A stretch of 34,723 nt of DNA. It comes from Streptococcaceae bacterium. Its GTDB lineage: Bacteria > Bacillota > Bacilli > Lactobacillales > Streptococcaceae. Positions 6,004-14,234 of the stretch are shown in pieces (the stretch's first letter is position 1; every line of letters starts with the position of its first letter). The notes under the pieces were generated by a model. The model saw only the letters and a list, made by a program, of their open reading frames with translations, made no database searches and was not told the origin of the DNA. The position numbers and the translations under genes are program-made. The stretch spans positions 1 to 34,723 of the forward strand of contig JAIRWF010000017.1 in NCBI GenBank assembly GCA_031253335.1, written 5' to 3'.

Positions 6004-7488
6004 ATGAAATTTTTGGCGATAAATTGTGAAATTCATGAGAAAATTCAGTCTGTCAAATTTGACGACTATATGAATGGACGTCCTAATGCGGATTTGTTGC
6101 TTGTGGATTGTGAGAAATTGACAGATTTGGAACTGTCAAATTTGACAGAAGCTGTTCGTTCGCGTTATATTGGCTTTCGGGGGGCAACGGAGACGCAGAA
6201 ATCGCAGCTTGAGGCGTTGGGGCATTTTGACTTTTCGGGAATCTGGGACTTGCCAGATTTTGCGGATGAGCTTGAGTTTATGATGTCTGATTTGGCACAG
6301 ACGCAGGGCTTTTCGATGATGCCAGATGAGGGGGCTGTGATTGTCGATAGCTTTCAGGGGGAAGTGGTGCGGCGTGGGCGCTATGAAATGGAGCTTTCGG
6401 GGGACTTTGGGGAGGAAATGCTTGCGTTGCAATTCAAACGTTTGCAGGCGAACTGGGGGAAACCTATCTATGTGGTGCCCTTTAGGCGTTTTTATAATGC
6501 ACCTGGCAAGCACCATTTAACCTTCGACTGGGAGGTGTTGGAGGGGGACGTGCAGGTACGTTATGTCATCCAGACCTTGTCGCAAAAGGGGGATGAGCTT
6601 TTACGTGAGGATGTTTATTCGGAGCGAGAAGGCGATTTTACAGCGCTTACGCATGCGGAGTTTCGCGGGCAGGTTTATCTATCGGGCTCTGGGCGCGTGC
6701 GGCTTGGGAAAGTCTGGACCTACAAGGAAAAATATGGTCTAGGCTGGTATCAGCTGGGAGATAGTCGGAAAATGCTTGAAACGCCTGCAGGTCGGGAGAT
6801 GATCCATAGTTTGTTCATTCCAGGAAAGCGTGCTGAGCGGCTGATTGTAGGCTTTTCGGGAAATCTTTCGGAGCTGCCGCATTATGAGCGCCAGACGATG
6901 GCAAAGACGGGCTTTCCGGTGTTGCTTTTTTGCGATTTGCGGGCGCGGGGTGGGGCTTTCATGCTGGGCAAGCACTTGAATACAGCTTATGTGCAGGAAG
7001 TCATGCGGATGATTGATGAAAAACTTGCGATGCTTGGCTTGTCGCGAAGAGATCTGATTTTTGCAGGCTGGTCTATGGGGAGCTTCCCGGCGCTCTATTA
7101 CGGACTGAACATGCAGGCAGGAACAATCATTGCAGCGAAGCCGCTTTTACATCTGGGACGCGTGACGGGAAATGTGGAGGTCAGCTACCGGACGGAGGCT
7201 TCGATGATTAGCGCGCGGGAATACCTTTGCGGGCGGGTGGATAGTGCAGATGATGAGCGGCTAGATGGCTTGGTAAGTGAGCTTTTGCAGACGACGGACG
7301 CGAGTCAGACTGATATTTTCACCTTTCTCATGGAAAGTGATGAGCTGGATCGCTGTGAAGAAGTATTTACAAACGATCTTGCGGGCGCGCGAAATGTCGT
7401 GATTGAGCGAGCTTGTGGCTTTCACGCTGATAAAATCTATGAGATGAGTCAGTATATCGGCTATGTGCTGGATGCACTCTCGAAGTAA
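6004..7488 (+). CDS. asp2: accessory Sec system protein Asp2
   Basis: A protein of 494 residues. In streptococci Asp2 is part of the Asp complex that guides glycosylated serine-rich repeat adhesins to SecA2 and also O-acetylates their GlcNAc. The C-terminal alpha/beta-hydrolase-like part carries the nucleophile Ser357 in GWSMGS, with Glu444 and His474 in the positions expected for the triad; the Glu-His gap of 30 equals that recalled for S. gordonii Asp2. GFSGNLSELPHYER and DLRARGGAF are also family-typical. An alternative TTG start at 5995 adds three residues but would overlap the predicted start site. It has its own promoter. Confidence 0.88.
   Translation: MKFLAINCEIHEKIQSVKFDDYMNGRPNADLLLVDCEKLTDLELSNLTEAVRSRYIGFRGATETQKSQLEALGHFDFSGIWDLPDFADELEFMMSDLAQTQGFSMMPDEGAVIVDSFQGEVVRRGRYEMELSGDFGEEMLALQFKRLQANWGKPIYVVPFRRFYNAPGKHHLTFDWEVLEGDVQVRYVIQTLSQKGDELLREDVYSEREGDFTALTHAEFRGQVYLSGSGRVRLGKVWTYKEKYGLGWYQLGDSRKMLETPAGREMIHSLFIPGKRAERLIVGFSGNLSELPHYERQTMAKTGFPVLLFCDLRARGGAFMLGKHLNTAYVQEVMRMIDEKLAMLGLSRRDLIFAGWSMGSFPALYYGLNMQAGTIIAAKPLLHLGRVTGNVEVSYRTEASMISAREYLCGRVDSADDERLDGLVSELLQTTDASQTDIFTFLMESDELDRCEEVFTNDLAGARNVVIERACGFHADKIYEMSQYIGYVLDALSK
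6134..6147. repeat. perfect copy of the TGTCAAATTTGACA palindrome inside asp2
   Basis: The 14-bp palindrome, flanked as C...G, is read here as Leu-Ser-Asn-Leu-Thr. A 13/14 copy at 6051-6064 in the same gene is read in another frame as Val-Lys-Phe-Asp. Part of the family described in the findings. Confidence 0.8.
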
Positions 7489-7519
7489 ACCGCGGGAATC
7501 AGCGCAAGTCGTGCGAAAG

Positions 7520-7549
7520 TGCTATAATTGAAATAACTAAAAATGGGAG
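7520..7549 (+). promoter_or_regulatory. extended -10 promoter and ribosome binding site of asp1
   Basis: TGC-TATAAT (7520-7528) lies 28 nt before the ATG; GGGAGA (about 7545-7550) provides a normal Shine-Dalgarno. The preceding GTGCGAAAGT also resembles the sequence before the promoter at 58-66. Confidence 0.6.
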
Positions 7550-7556
7550 ATTTCTG

Positions 7557-9005
7557 ATGATTTATTTATTTGGCGAATATGGCGTGTACAATCGGAATGC
7601 CGCAATTTATGGGGTGAAGAGCCTTTTTGATAAGGAAAATGAACCCTGCCAAGTGATTACACCTACTTTAGATCCGAAACTTCAGAAAAATCGGGCGGCG
7701 AAGGCGAGTGGTTTTGTGGCGGGTTCGATTTGGTCGCTCTATGACTGCTTCACGGGTCGCCTGATGCAGGAAGACCGCTTTTTTACGGCGGAGGACTATC
7801 AAGCACCGCAGGACTACAAACGGATGGCGGGACTTGATTCCAAGAAGTATGGACGCATTGATGGGGCAGAGATTGAGCTCATTACGCGGGTGGACGGCTC
7901 GGTGGATTACATTGAGTTTCGTGAAGCTGGGCATCTCGTCAAACGTGAGTGCTACGATGATGGTGGGATTCTCTCAACCATCGAGTACCCGCTGGGCGAA
8001 GAGGATATGCATACAGAGATTGTCAACGCCCAAGGGGAGGCAATTTTCGAGCTTTACCAAATCGGGAAATACAAGAAGGTTGGCAAGGTAAAATTTGTGC
8101 CAGAAGGGCTTGATTTCCTCTCGGAAAATGAGTTCTGGAAGTGGGCCTTTGAGCGCTTGGTGGAGATTAAGGATCCTGAGGACAAGTTCTTTATTTTGAG
8201 TGACATTTTCCGCAAAGCTATTCAGACGGCGGAATTCGAGCGTAATGGTGTCTATTTGCTGCAGACGGTGGCTTTTGATGAGGCTGCGAGCAAGGATATG
8301 CTTTTTGACCATTATGAGAAGCTGATTTTTAACTCACATGATGAGCTGGATAAAGTAGCTGTCAAATTTGACGAAAAGACGATTACAAAGCCATTTGTCA
8401 ATAATTTTATCGCCTCAGACCAGATTATGCCGAACTTTGACGTGGATGACTTCCCAGTTTACCTGAATCTTGGCTCCGAGTCTGATACTGTCAAATTTGA
8501 CGAGGTCGCAAAATTCGTCAAAGAAGCGCTCGATGCTGAACCGAAAGTCAGCTTCACGATTGAATTTACGTTACTTCGCAATCAAGTCGAGTTTCTTCAA
8601 AAGCTCGCAGAAATCGGCGTCACCCAAGGAACTGTTCAGCAACGCATTCAAGCGCTGACGCGTCCTTGGCCTGAAAAAATCACCGAAGAGATGGCAAAGG
8701 CTTTCCTCTATCTGCACTATCAGAATCCTGAAATCATCAGCCTGACGCTCGCGACTGCGATTGCAGCTGAGAAACCAATCTTAGCCCTTGCGGGAGATCC
8801 GCTCCTTGCAGACTATCTCGATGATGACAATGGCAAACTCATTACAGATACGTCGATTTCACGCCTTATCAAGCAAGCCATCTACGACCTTGATTTCATC
8901 AAATATGTAGCGCCAAAGCCAAGCGTCTCACGCCAAAAACTCTCGTCGCAAGAGACTTATGCGCGCTGGCAGACTATTTTTGCTGACACTATCCCAAAAA
9001 TCTAA
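7557..9005 (+). CDS. asp1: accessory Sec system protein Asp1 (probable)
   Basis: A protein of 482 residues following asp2. Asp1 has a GT-B-like fold without catalysis and joins Asp2 and Asp3 in the complex that binds the adhesin and SecA2. The length, an N-terminal MIYLFGEYGVYNR, a hairpin-rich middle part with tyrosines and acidic turns (IEFREAGHLVKRECYDDGG), and a Rossmann-like second half fit Asp1 better than a catalytic glycosyltransferase, since no EX7E motif is seen. Two near-perfect TGTCAAATTTGACA copies (8360, 8489) are coded as VKFD. The base usage shifts from G-ending to C-ending codons at about 8500. Confidence 0.68.
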   Translation: MIYLFGEYGVYNRNAAIYGVKSLFDKENEPCQVITPTLDPKLQKNRAAKASGFVAGSIWSLYDCFTGRLMQEDRFFTAEDYQAPQDYKRMAGLDSKKYGRIDGAEIELITRVDGSVDYIEFREAGHLVKRECYDDGGILSTIEYPLGEEDMHTEIVNAQGEAIFELYQIGKYKKVGKVKFVPEGLDFLSENEFWKWAFERLVEIKDPEDKFFILSDIFRKAIQTAEFERNGVYLLQTVAFDEAASKDMLFDHYEKLIFNSHDELDKVAVKFDEKTITKPFVNNFIASDQIMPNFDVDDFPVYLNLGSESDTVKFDEVAKFVKEALDAEPKVSFTIEFTLLRNQVEFLQKLAEIGVTQGTVQQRIQALTRPWPEKITEEMAKAFLYLHYQNPEIISLTLATAIAAEKPILALAGDPLLADYLDDDNGKLITDTSISRLIKQAIYDLDFIKYVAPKPSVSRQKLSSQETYARWQTIFADTIPKI

Positions 9006-9016
9006 GTCCACAGCAC

Positions 9017-9160
9017 GTTGTCAAATTTGACAACCTCCAAAAACTCTGTCAAATCAACCTCTGTCAAATCTGACAACCCTCAAAACTCTGTCAAATCGTC
9101 TTCTATCAAATCTGACTACCGAAAAAACGAGCTGAATTTCCCTTTTGTCAAATTTGACAA
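9017..9160. repeat. tandem array of TGTCAAAT-based repeats between asp1 and gtfA
   Basis: A unit of 42-43 bp is repeated about 2.5 times, with TGTCAAATYTGACA-type palindromes at 9019, 9062 and 9104, half-sites TGTCAAATC at 9047 and 9089, and a last perfect palindrome at 9146-9159. The first copy extends to GTTGTCAAATTTGACAAC. An open frame across it is only a low-complexity translation of the repeat and is not called as a gene. It forms the whole spacer before gtfA. Confidence 0.85.
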
Positions 9161-9189
9161 TTCCCAAGAAAGGCCATTTCATCCCATTT

Positions 9190-10689
9190 ATGACCATCTA
9201 TCACATCAACAAAGGCATCGGCATGAGCTCCTCCGGTATCGAGTATGCCCAAAAATACCGCTATGACCTAGTCAAGGACTTTCCCGAGCGGCAAGTCTTT
9301 GTTTTTTGCGATTACATCTACGCCAACTACACGCGCTTCACAGACAACATCGGTATTGACAGCGCCTACACGCTCAATGCCTATAAATACATGGCTCATC
9401 AGGAAAATCACCCCTCAAGCTGCCATGTCGAGGACTTCGCCCAGATGACCGCAGGCTTCACCCGCACAGACGACGGAGAACGCGCAGTTGACTTTACGCG
9501 AGGTCCCGTGAAATACAAGTTCTGGCTCATCACAGATGACACAGCCAAGGGCTGCCTCGACCGGATTGACATCATCGTCGCAAACCGCCTCCAGGAGGTA
9601 CACCACTATAGTGACCGCCTCACGAGCATTGATTATTATGGTGGCAAAGAAATCATCGCCCGCTATTTCTACGACGAATCAGGAAAGCTCAGTATGCGCC
9701 AATTTTTGAAGGCTGGCAAACTCAGCTTCACTCTCGTGGATGGCCTCGTCCTGCACGGCGCGCACGCTTTCTACGACGCGTTTTTCAAGCGCCTCGCTTT
9801 TGGCTCAGATGATATCGTCGTCCTCGACCGCAACACCGACCTCAACGCCATTTTTCTCAATAAAAACGACAGCAAATTCGTCGTTGTCGTCCATGCTGAG
9901 CATTTTAGTAAACACCTCACAGACGAGACTTGGACCCTCTGGAACAATTACTACGAATACGTTTTTGTCAACCACAAGCTCATAGACGCTTATGTCACCT
10001 CCACAGATAAACAAACCGAACGCTTGAGACATCAATTCCGCACAGCGGGGAACCCTAACTCCCGCATCGTGACAATCCCCGTAGGTACTGTCCCAGAACT
10101 TGCCTCAGGCACCCAAGTTACTACCAACAAGAATAAATTCCTCACGGCCTCTCGCCTCGCTGCCGAAAAACACATTGACATCCTCGTAAAAGCAGTCGTA
10201 GAAGCCAAAAAACAGCTCCCCGACCTCGAGTTTCACATCTATGGCGAAGGCGGCAACCGAAAAATGCTCACAGATCTCATTACTACGCTAAATGCGGGCG
10301 ACTACATCATCATGGAAGGGCATAAACACTTATCTCAAGAGTATGGCAAATACGGTGGCTACCTGACAGCTAGCGGATCCGAGGGCTTTGGACTTACCAT
10401 CCTAGAAGCTGTCAGCAGCTGCCTACCCCTTATTGGTCTTGACGTCGATTATGGCAATACCACCTTCATCACAGAAGGTGTCAATGGCTACAAACTCCCA
10501 CGTGGCACCGAAGACGAGCAAGTCGCAAGCTTTGCCAATGCCATCACAAAGCTTGTTCAGACACTTGATTACGATGCAGCCATTGCTGAAAGCAAGCGCC
10601 TAGCGACCCCCTATCTCAGTGACAATGTCCGAAAAAAGTGGCGGACCTTCTTTGAAGAAGTCCACGCTCAGAAAGGAGTGGCCCAATGA
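9190..10689 (+). CDS. gtfA: accessory Sec glycosyltransferase GtfA
   Basis: A protein of 499 residues. GtfA, with its partner GtfB, adds GlcNAc from UDP-GlcNAc to Ser/Thr of serine-rich repeat adhesins in the cytoplasm. MTIYHINKGIGMSSSGIEYA is the usual N-terminus, so the ATG at 9190 is preferred over the frame open from 9145. The C-terminal GT4 part shows the EX7E motif (Glu398, Glu406, in EGFGLTILEA) and SRLAAEKHID. The stop overlaps the gtfB start as ATGA, indicating coupled synthesis of the two subunits. The repeat array lies directly upstream. Confidence 0.93.
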   Translation: MTIYHINKGIGMSSSGIEYAQKYRYDLVKDFPERQVFVFCDYIYANYTRFTDNIGIDSAYTLNAYKYMAHQENHPSSCHVEDFAQMTAGFTRTDDGERAVDFTRGPVKYKFWLITDDTAKGCLDRIDIIVANRLQEVHHYSDRLTSIDYYGGKEIIARYFYDESGKLSMRQFLKAGKLSFTLVDGLVLHGAHAFYDAFFKRLAFGSDDIVVLDRNTDLNAIFLNKNDSKFVVVVHAEHFSKHLTDETWTLWNNYYEYVFVNHKLIDAYVTSTDKQTERLRHQFRTAGNPNSRIVTIPVGTVPELASGTQVTTNKNKFLTASRLAAEKHIDILVKAVVEAKKQLPDLEFHIYGEGGNRKMLTDLITTLNAGDYIIMEGHKHLSQEYGKYGGYLTASGSEGFGLTILEAVSSCLPLIGLDVDYGNTTFITEGVNGYKLPRGTEDEQVASFANAITKLVQTLDYDAAIAESKRLATPYLSDNVRKKWRTFFEEVHAQKGVAQ

Positions 10690-11990
10690 AACTCCTCCTC
10701 ACAGACTTTTATCATCAAGCAACCGAGCGCTTCAAAACCTCCCTAAAGCGTGCAGAAATTGACCTCACACACGTCAACATCACCTACGACGGCTGGTTGC
10801 CTGAGGGTGTGCACAATCCCATTTCCTACTATTTGGGCTATTTTGACGCTCCCGAGAAACCCCTCCACTACAATCAACTAGAAGTCCCAGACTTTTGGGA
10901 AATCAAAAACAGCGACGGCGCGAGAGCCGAAATCCTCGATGGCGAAACGCTCAAGGGTTACGTCATTTACCAACCAGACACGGCACGCCTCATCCGAGAG
11001 GTCGAGTGGTTGGACTTGGCAGGCAATCGCATCCTCACAGAACGCTACAACCGCCAAGGACAGCGCTTTGCGCAAAGCCTCTTTGATGCAGACGGCAAAG
11101 AGATGAAAACTCTCTACTTCAACGCAGCAGGCGAAAAAGTCCTCACCGTAGATGGTCCCTCTAAAGCTGTGATTCTAGAAATCCCAGGCAAGACGCCGCA
11201 AGTCTTTGAAAACTTCACTGCCTTTACCTGTCACTATCTCCGCGACTTTGGTCTTGAGAGATGGGATGAGGTCCTCTTCAACTCTCTATCCACCCCGTTT
11301 TTCGTCTCCAACGCACTTTCTGAGCTACCAGGTACTCTTTATTTTCAAGAGCCCATTCGTGACGCGATCCCTGGCAACATGCAAACGATTTTATCTGGGA
11401 AAACCCCAGCGAAGCGCATCCTTTTTGAAAATGCAAAAGAGCTAGCAAAAGCCCAGAAGCTCGTGACAAATCCAGGCGTCTCTATGGGCTATCTTGGCGC
11501 CATTGAGCACTTTACCCGTGAGAACCAATTCCGCAAACGCGCACTTACCCTGACCAGAAGTGATCAGATTCTCTACGATGAGGGTCTTGCCGTAGCCATG
11601 GCAAGCTTCCAGATGACTTGGACGATTGCCGCACCATCTGAGATTTCCGATAAACTACGCAATTTTGCCCTGAACCATGCTAACGTCACCGTGCTAGAAG
11701 CCTATCCTTTAGGCGATTTTGATAAACTCCTTGCTGAAAACGACATTTATTTGGACCTCAACCAAGGCAAAGACACACAAAATGCAGTCCAGCGCGCCTA
11801 TCTGGAAGGACTCCTCGTTGTGGGTGACATGAAAACCGCGAAAAATGGCCCTTACGAGATTCTTTTAGAAAACGAAAAGGAAATCACCGATGTCTTGAAA
11901 GCTGCAAATAAACAGCGTTCTCTTGACTTTCTGCGGAGCAAGAAGGGCAAACAAGCAAGCCCTTCAGATTACCAGGAGGCCTTCCAATGA
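10686..11990 (+). CDS. gtfB: accessory Sec glycosylation chaperone GtfB
   Basis: A protein of 434 residues, overlapping gtfA by 4 bp and asp3 by 4 bp. GtfB is the non-catalytic subunit that stabilises GtfA and recruits partly glycosylated adhesin. FYHQATERFKTSLKRA, the tract YVIYQPDTARLIREVEWLD and a C-terminal part with YLDLNQGKDTQNAVQRA fit the family; the region LYYPA-like catalytic motifs of true transferases is absent. C-ending codons dominate as in gtfA. Confidence 0.9.
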   Translation: MKLLLTDFYHQATERFKTSLKRAEIDLTHVNITYDGWLPEGVHNPISYYLGYFDAPEKPLHYNQLEVPDFWEIKNSDGARAEILDGETLKGYVIYQPDTARLIREVEWLDLAGNRILTERYNRQGQRFAQSLFDADGKEMKTLYFNAAGEKVLTVDGPSKAVILEIPGKTPQVFENFTAFTCHYLRDFGLERWDEVLFNSLSTPFFVSNALSELPGTLYFQEPIRDAIPGNMQTILSGKTPAKRILFENAKELAKAQKLVTNPGVSMGYLGAIEHFTRENQFRKRALTLTRSDQILYDEGLAVAMASFQMTWTIAAPSEISDKLRNFALNHANVTVLEAYPLGDFDKLLAENDIYLDLNQGKDTQNAVQRAYLEGLLVVGDMKTAKNGPYEILLENEKEITDVLKAANKQRSLDFLRSKKGKQASPSDYQEAFQ

Positions 11991-12412
11991 CCTCTAGCGC
12001 CTCTCTCTTGCAGCGCCCTCCTAAACAATACTGGGAAACTGATTTCAAACGCTCTGACCCTCTCTACCTTCTTGATGGTGCAATTGTGCGCTACCCTGAG
12101 GCGGGCATTCTTTACGAGCACCACCTCATTCGCGACAATATGTGTATCATTGAACTGCCACAAGCTCGCTTCTATGGCCTTCCCGTAGGAGAGAAAATGA
12201 CAGTTACACTTGCCTCAGAGGATGACGGCCTATGGAGTTTTCCTGAAGTCAAGTTCTTCAAAGCCTATAAAGCAATCGCAAGTTTTTATGACCTAGAAAA
12301 AAAGTCTACGACCTTCACCGTCCCCGCCTACGACGACTTTCTCGTGCGCATCCATGTCCGTGGCAATGGTACGACGCACCTCAAGTCCGTCCTTGCAGAC
12401 GTCGTGAAATAA
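11987..12412 (+). CDS. asp3: accessory Sec system protein Asp3 (probable)
   Basis: A protein of 141 residues at the end of the cluster. Asp3 is the small, beta-sandwich, carbohydrate-binding-like member of the Asp complex. YWETDFKRSDPLYLLDG and the alternating strand pattern to the C-terminus fit in size and shape. Normally asp3 follows asp2 and precedes secA2; here it follows gtfB, with the stop 3 nt before the -10 of the T-box promoter. No secA2 follows. Confidence 0.72.
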   Translation: MTSSASLLQRPPKQYWETDFKRSDPLYLLDGAIVRYPEAGILYEHHLIRDNMCIIELPQARFYGLPVGEKMTVTLASEDDGLWSFPEVKFFKAYKAIASFYDLEKKSTTFTVPAYDDFLVRIHVRGNGTTHLKSVLADVVK

Positions 12413-12421
12413 TGCTATAAT
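12393..12421 (+). promoter_or_regulatory. promoter of the pheS T-box leader
   Basis: TTGCAG (12393-12398), 17 nt, TATAAT (12416-12421) with TGC before it. It overlaps the end of asp3. Confidence 0.75.
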
Positions 12422-12427
12422 ATCTCT

Positions 12428-12606
12428 AAGTGAATAAGCGATAGAGACCAGTAGCTGTACAGGCACCCGCAGGAAGGAAAGTCACCGACTGAAAACTTTC
12501 CACGCCACCACAGTGATTCAGCTCATTGACGTCGCAATAAATTAAGTAAAAAATAGGATGGTACCGCGGCTGTCGCTCCTTGCAAGGAGTAAGGCCGCGT
12601 TTTTTG
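12428..12606 (+). ncRNA. T-box riboswitch, Phe-specific
   Basis: Stem I is closed by GCGAT (12438-12442) pairing with GTCGC (12531-12535). The T-box core GGATGGTACCGCGG is at 12556-12569, followed by the antiterminator/terminator switch; the terminator pairs CCGCGG with GGCCGCG before a T run (about 12600-12605). A UUC triplet followed by A at 12517-12519 sits in the expected specifier position on the 3' side of stem I, consistent with uncharged tRNA-Phe sensing and with pheS downstream. The specifier is inferred. Confidence 0.95.
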
Positions 12607-12657
12607 TTAGTTTGGGCCTTGCCTAGTAGCAATTATCCGCTTCAAGAAAGGAATCAC

Positions 12658-13698
12658 ATGACTCTACAATCAGACATTGAAAATTTGCAAACAAAAACCT
12701 TGGCAGACCTTGCAGCTACCACGGATTTACAAAAATTAGAAGCCTTGCGTCTTGAGACGGTCGGCAAAAAAGGCGCATTGACCGAAATTCTAAAAGGCAT
12801 GCGTGAACTTTCAGATGACGACAAAAAGACAGTCGGCGCTCTTGCAAACGCTTTTCGCGATGCATTTGCTAGCCAATTCGAGGCCAAAAAATCCGAACTC
12901 GAACTTGAAAGCATCAACGCCCAACTCGGAAAAGAGACGCTGGATGTGACTCTCCCAGGACGCAGACAGAAGCAAGGTACACGTCACGTCTTGACGCAGA
13001 CCCTAGAAGAGCTTGAGGCTATTTTCCTTGGGATGGGCTATGAAATTGTCGAGGGCGATGAGGTCGAAACCGATTATTACAACTTTGAGCGCGTGAATTT
13101 GCCGAAAAATCACCCCGCTCGCGACATGCAGGACAGTTTCTACATCACGGAAGAAACGCTGCTACGCACGCACACATCAGGCATGCAGGCCCGCGTCATG
13201 GAAAAGCACGATTTTAGCCAGGGTGACCTCCGCATGATTTCTCCAGGCCGTGTCTATCGCCGAGATACCGATGATGCGACGCATAGCCACCAATTTCACC
13301 AGCTGGAAGGTATGGTTATCGGCGAGCACGTGACTATGGGCGACCTCAAAGGGACACTCGAGCTTGTCATCCGCCAGATGTTTGGCGCGGACCGCGAGAT
13401 TCGCCTGCGTCCCAGCTACTTTCCATTTACCGAGCCCTCTGTCGAAGTCGATGTTTCCTGCTTCAAATGCGGTGGTGCAGGCTGCAACGTCTGCAAGCAC
13501 ACCGGCTGGATTGAAATCTTGGGCGCAGGCATGACCCACCCCAATGTCATCGAAATGAGTGGCCTCGACCCCAATATCTATCAAGGCTTTGCCTTCGGTA
13601 TCGGCCAAGAACGCATCGCCATGCTCAAATACGGCATCACCGACATCCGCGGCTTTTACCAAGGCGATGTGAGGTTCTTGGAGGAATTTGGGAATTAA
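12658..13698 (+). CDS. pheS: phenylalanine-tRNA ligase alpha subunit
   Basis: A protein of 346 residues, the catalytic subunit of the alpha2-beta2 enzyme that charges tRNA-Phe. An N-terminal coiled coil is followed by class II motifs: [22 protein letters not shown] (motif 2), and [17 protein letters not shown] (motif 3). ATG at 12658 follows AAGAAAGGAA. The T-box upstream controls it. The gene is not followed by pheT directly: a PemK-like gene starts 2 nt after its stop codon, and pheT lies 2.2 kb downstream. Confidence 0.98.
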   Translation: MTLQSDIENLQTKTLADLAATTDLQKLEALRLETVGKKGALTEILKGMRELSDDDKKTVGALANAFRDAFASQFEAKKSELELESINAQLGKETLDVTLPGRRQKQGTRHVLTQTLEELEAIFLGMGYEIVEGDEVETDYYNFERVNLPKNHPARDMQDSFYITEETLLRTHTSGMQARVMEKHDFSQGDLRMISPGRVYRRDTDDATHSHQFHQLEGMVIGEHVTMGDLKGTLELVIRQMFGADREIRLRPSYFPFTEPSVEVDVSCFKCGGAGCNVCKHTGWIEILGAGMTHPNVIEMSGLDPNIYQGFAFGIGQERIAMLKYGITDIRGFYQGDVRFLEEFGN

Positions 13699-13700
13699 CT

Positions 13701-14099
13701 ATGTATGAGAAGAATTTTGACAAGTGGATAGAAGATAAAAAATATCTCAACAATAAGCGTTTATCAAAACATGTCCGAAAAGGTCAAATCTGGTGGGCAA
13801 GTTTAGGTGTCAATGTTGGTGTTGAAATTGATGGGAAAAAAAATCATTTTGAGCGACCTGTTCTGATTATTAAAAAAATTGATGAGAAATCGGCTTTTGT
13901 GATTCCACTTACAAGTACCATTCGTGAAAATGATAACCGATTTGTCGTTTATAAGTTGGACGGAGTGGAAAAATCTGCCGCAATTGCACAAGCACGCATG
14001 ATTGATACAAAAAGGTTGAGCCGTCGTGCAGCTTTCCAAATGTCTTCACGAGAATATGGCAAAATTTTAGATGAATTTCGAGCCTATTTTGAAAAATAA
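13701..14099 (+). CDS. PemK/MazF-like toxin without a protein antitoxin
   Basis: A protein of 132 residues. KGQIWWASLGVNVGVEIDGK, then ERPVLIIKKI, FVIPLTSTIR and a C-terminal helix match the PemK/MazF endoribonuclease fold (a GxIWW... strand and the RPVLII strand). No mazE/pemI-like gene is next to it. It starts 2 nt after pheS and has no clear Shine-Dalgarno, so it would be read from the T-box promoter. On the opposite strand directly after its stop lies a small-RNA candidate whose U tract overlaps the 3' end of this gene. It is AT-richer than pheS, suggesting acquisition. Confidence 0.82.
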   Translation: MYEKNFDKWIEDKKYLNNKRLSKHVRKGQIWWASLGVNVGVEIDGKKNHFERPVLIIKKIDEKSAFVIPLTSTIRENDNRFVVYKLDGVEKSAAIAQARMIDTKRLSRRAAFQMSSREYGKILDEFRAYFEK

Positions 14100-14121
14100 A
14101 AACAGCTGCAAAAGCAACTGT
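14095..14121 (-). terminator. intrinsic terminator of the minus-strand RNA
   Basis: On the minus strand ACAGTTGC-TTTT-GCAGCTGT (14121-14102) is followed by TTTTATTTTT. The plus strand has no T run after this hairpin, so it acts only on the minus strand and overlaps the end of the pemK-like gene. Confidence 0.85.
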
Positions 14122-14186
14122 ACAATAGATCGGCTCAGGTTTCCCCAAGCCTCGGTTGGAATCTTGGCCGAAGCCTCATCCTCAAT
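14095..14186 (-). ncRNA. candidate small RNA, possible RNA antitoxin
   Basis: About 92 nt bounded by a consensus promoter and an intrinsic terminator, with no open reading frame of note. It is GC-rich compared with its AT-rich flanks. Possible pairs are CCAAG/CTTGG around 14166-14143 and TCGGC/GCCGA (about 14170/14130), which would make a compact fold with a GG-AAA-CC loop. It is convergent with the PemK-like gene, the only likely partner other than the DUF262 gene. A comparative-genomics RNA family named after pemK exists to my memory; whether this belongs to it needs a covariance search. Confidence 0.7.
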
Positions 14187-14192
14187 ACAATT

Positions 14193-14220
14193 ATTATAAC
14201 AGATTTATAGAAATTGTCAA
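14193..14220 (-). promoter_or_regulatory. consensus promoter of the minus-strand RNA
   Basis: On the minus strand TTGACA (14220-14215), a 16-nt spacer and TATAAT (14198-14193). Both hexamers are perfect. The start would be at about 14186. Confidence 0.85.
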
Positions 14221-14234
14221 ATGAAAGGAAAATT

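Noticed and set aside
6051-9159. TGTCAAATTTGACA as a CcpA, CodY, CtsR or Rex operator
   Set aside because: The sequence does not fit the known consensus of these regulators, and many copies lie deep inside coding regions.
9017-9160. CRISPR array
   Set aside because: Repeats are short palindromes with near-identical spacers, too few units, and no cas genes are near.
9018-9266. Open frame of 82 codons over the palindrome array
   Set aside because: It begins with TTG inside the repeat, its first part is just the translation of the tandem repeat (SVKS units) and the rest overlaps gtfA out of frame.
14101-14190. tracrRNA-like or type III ToxI-like repeat RNA
   Set aside because: No Cas9 or CRISPR repeat is present to pair with, and there are no tandem repeats as in ToxI; it is reported as an unclassified small RNA.
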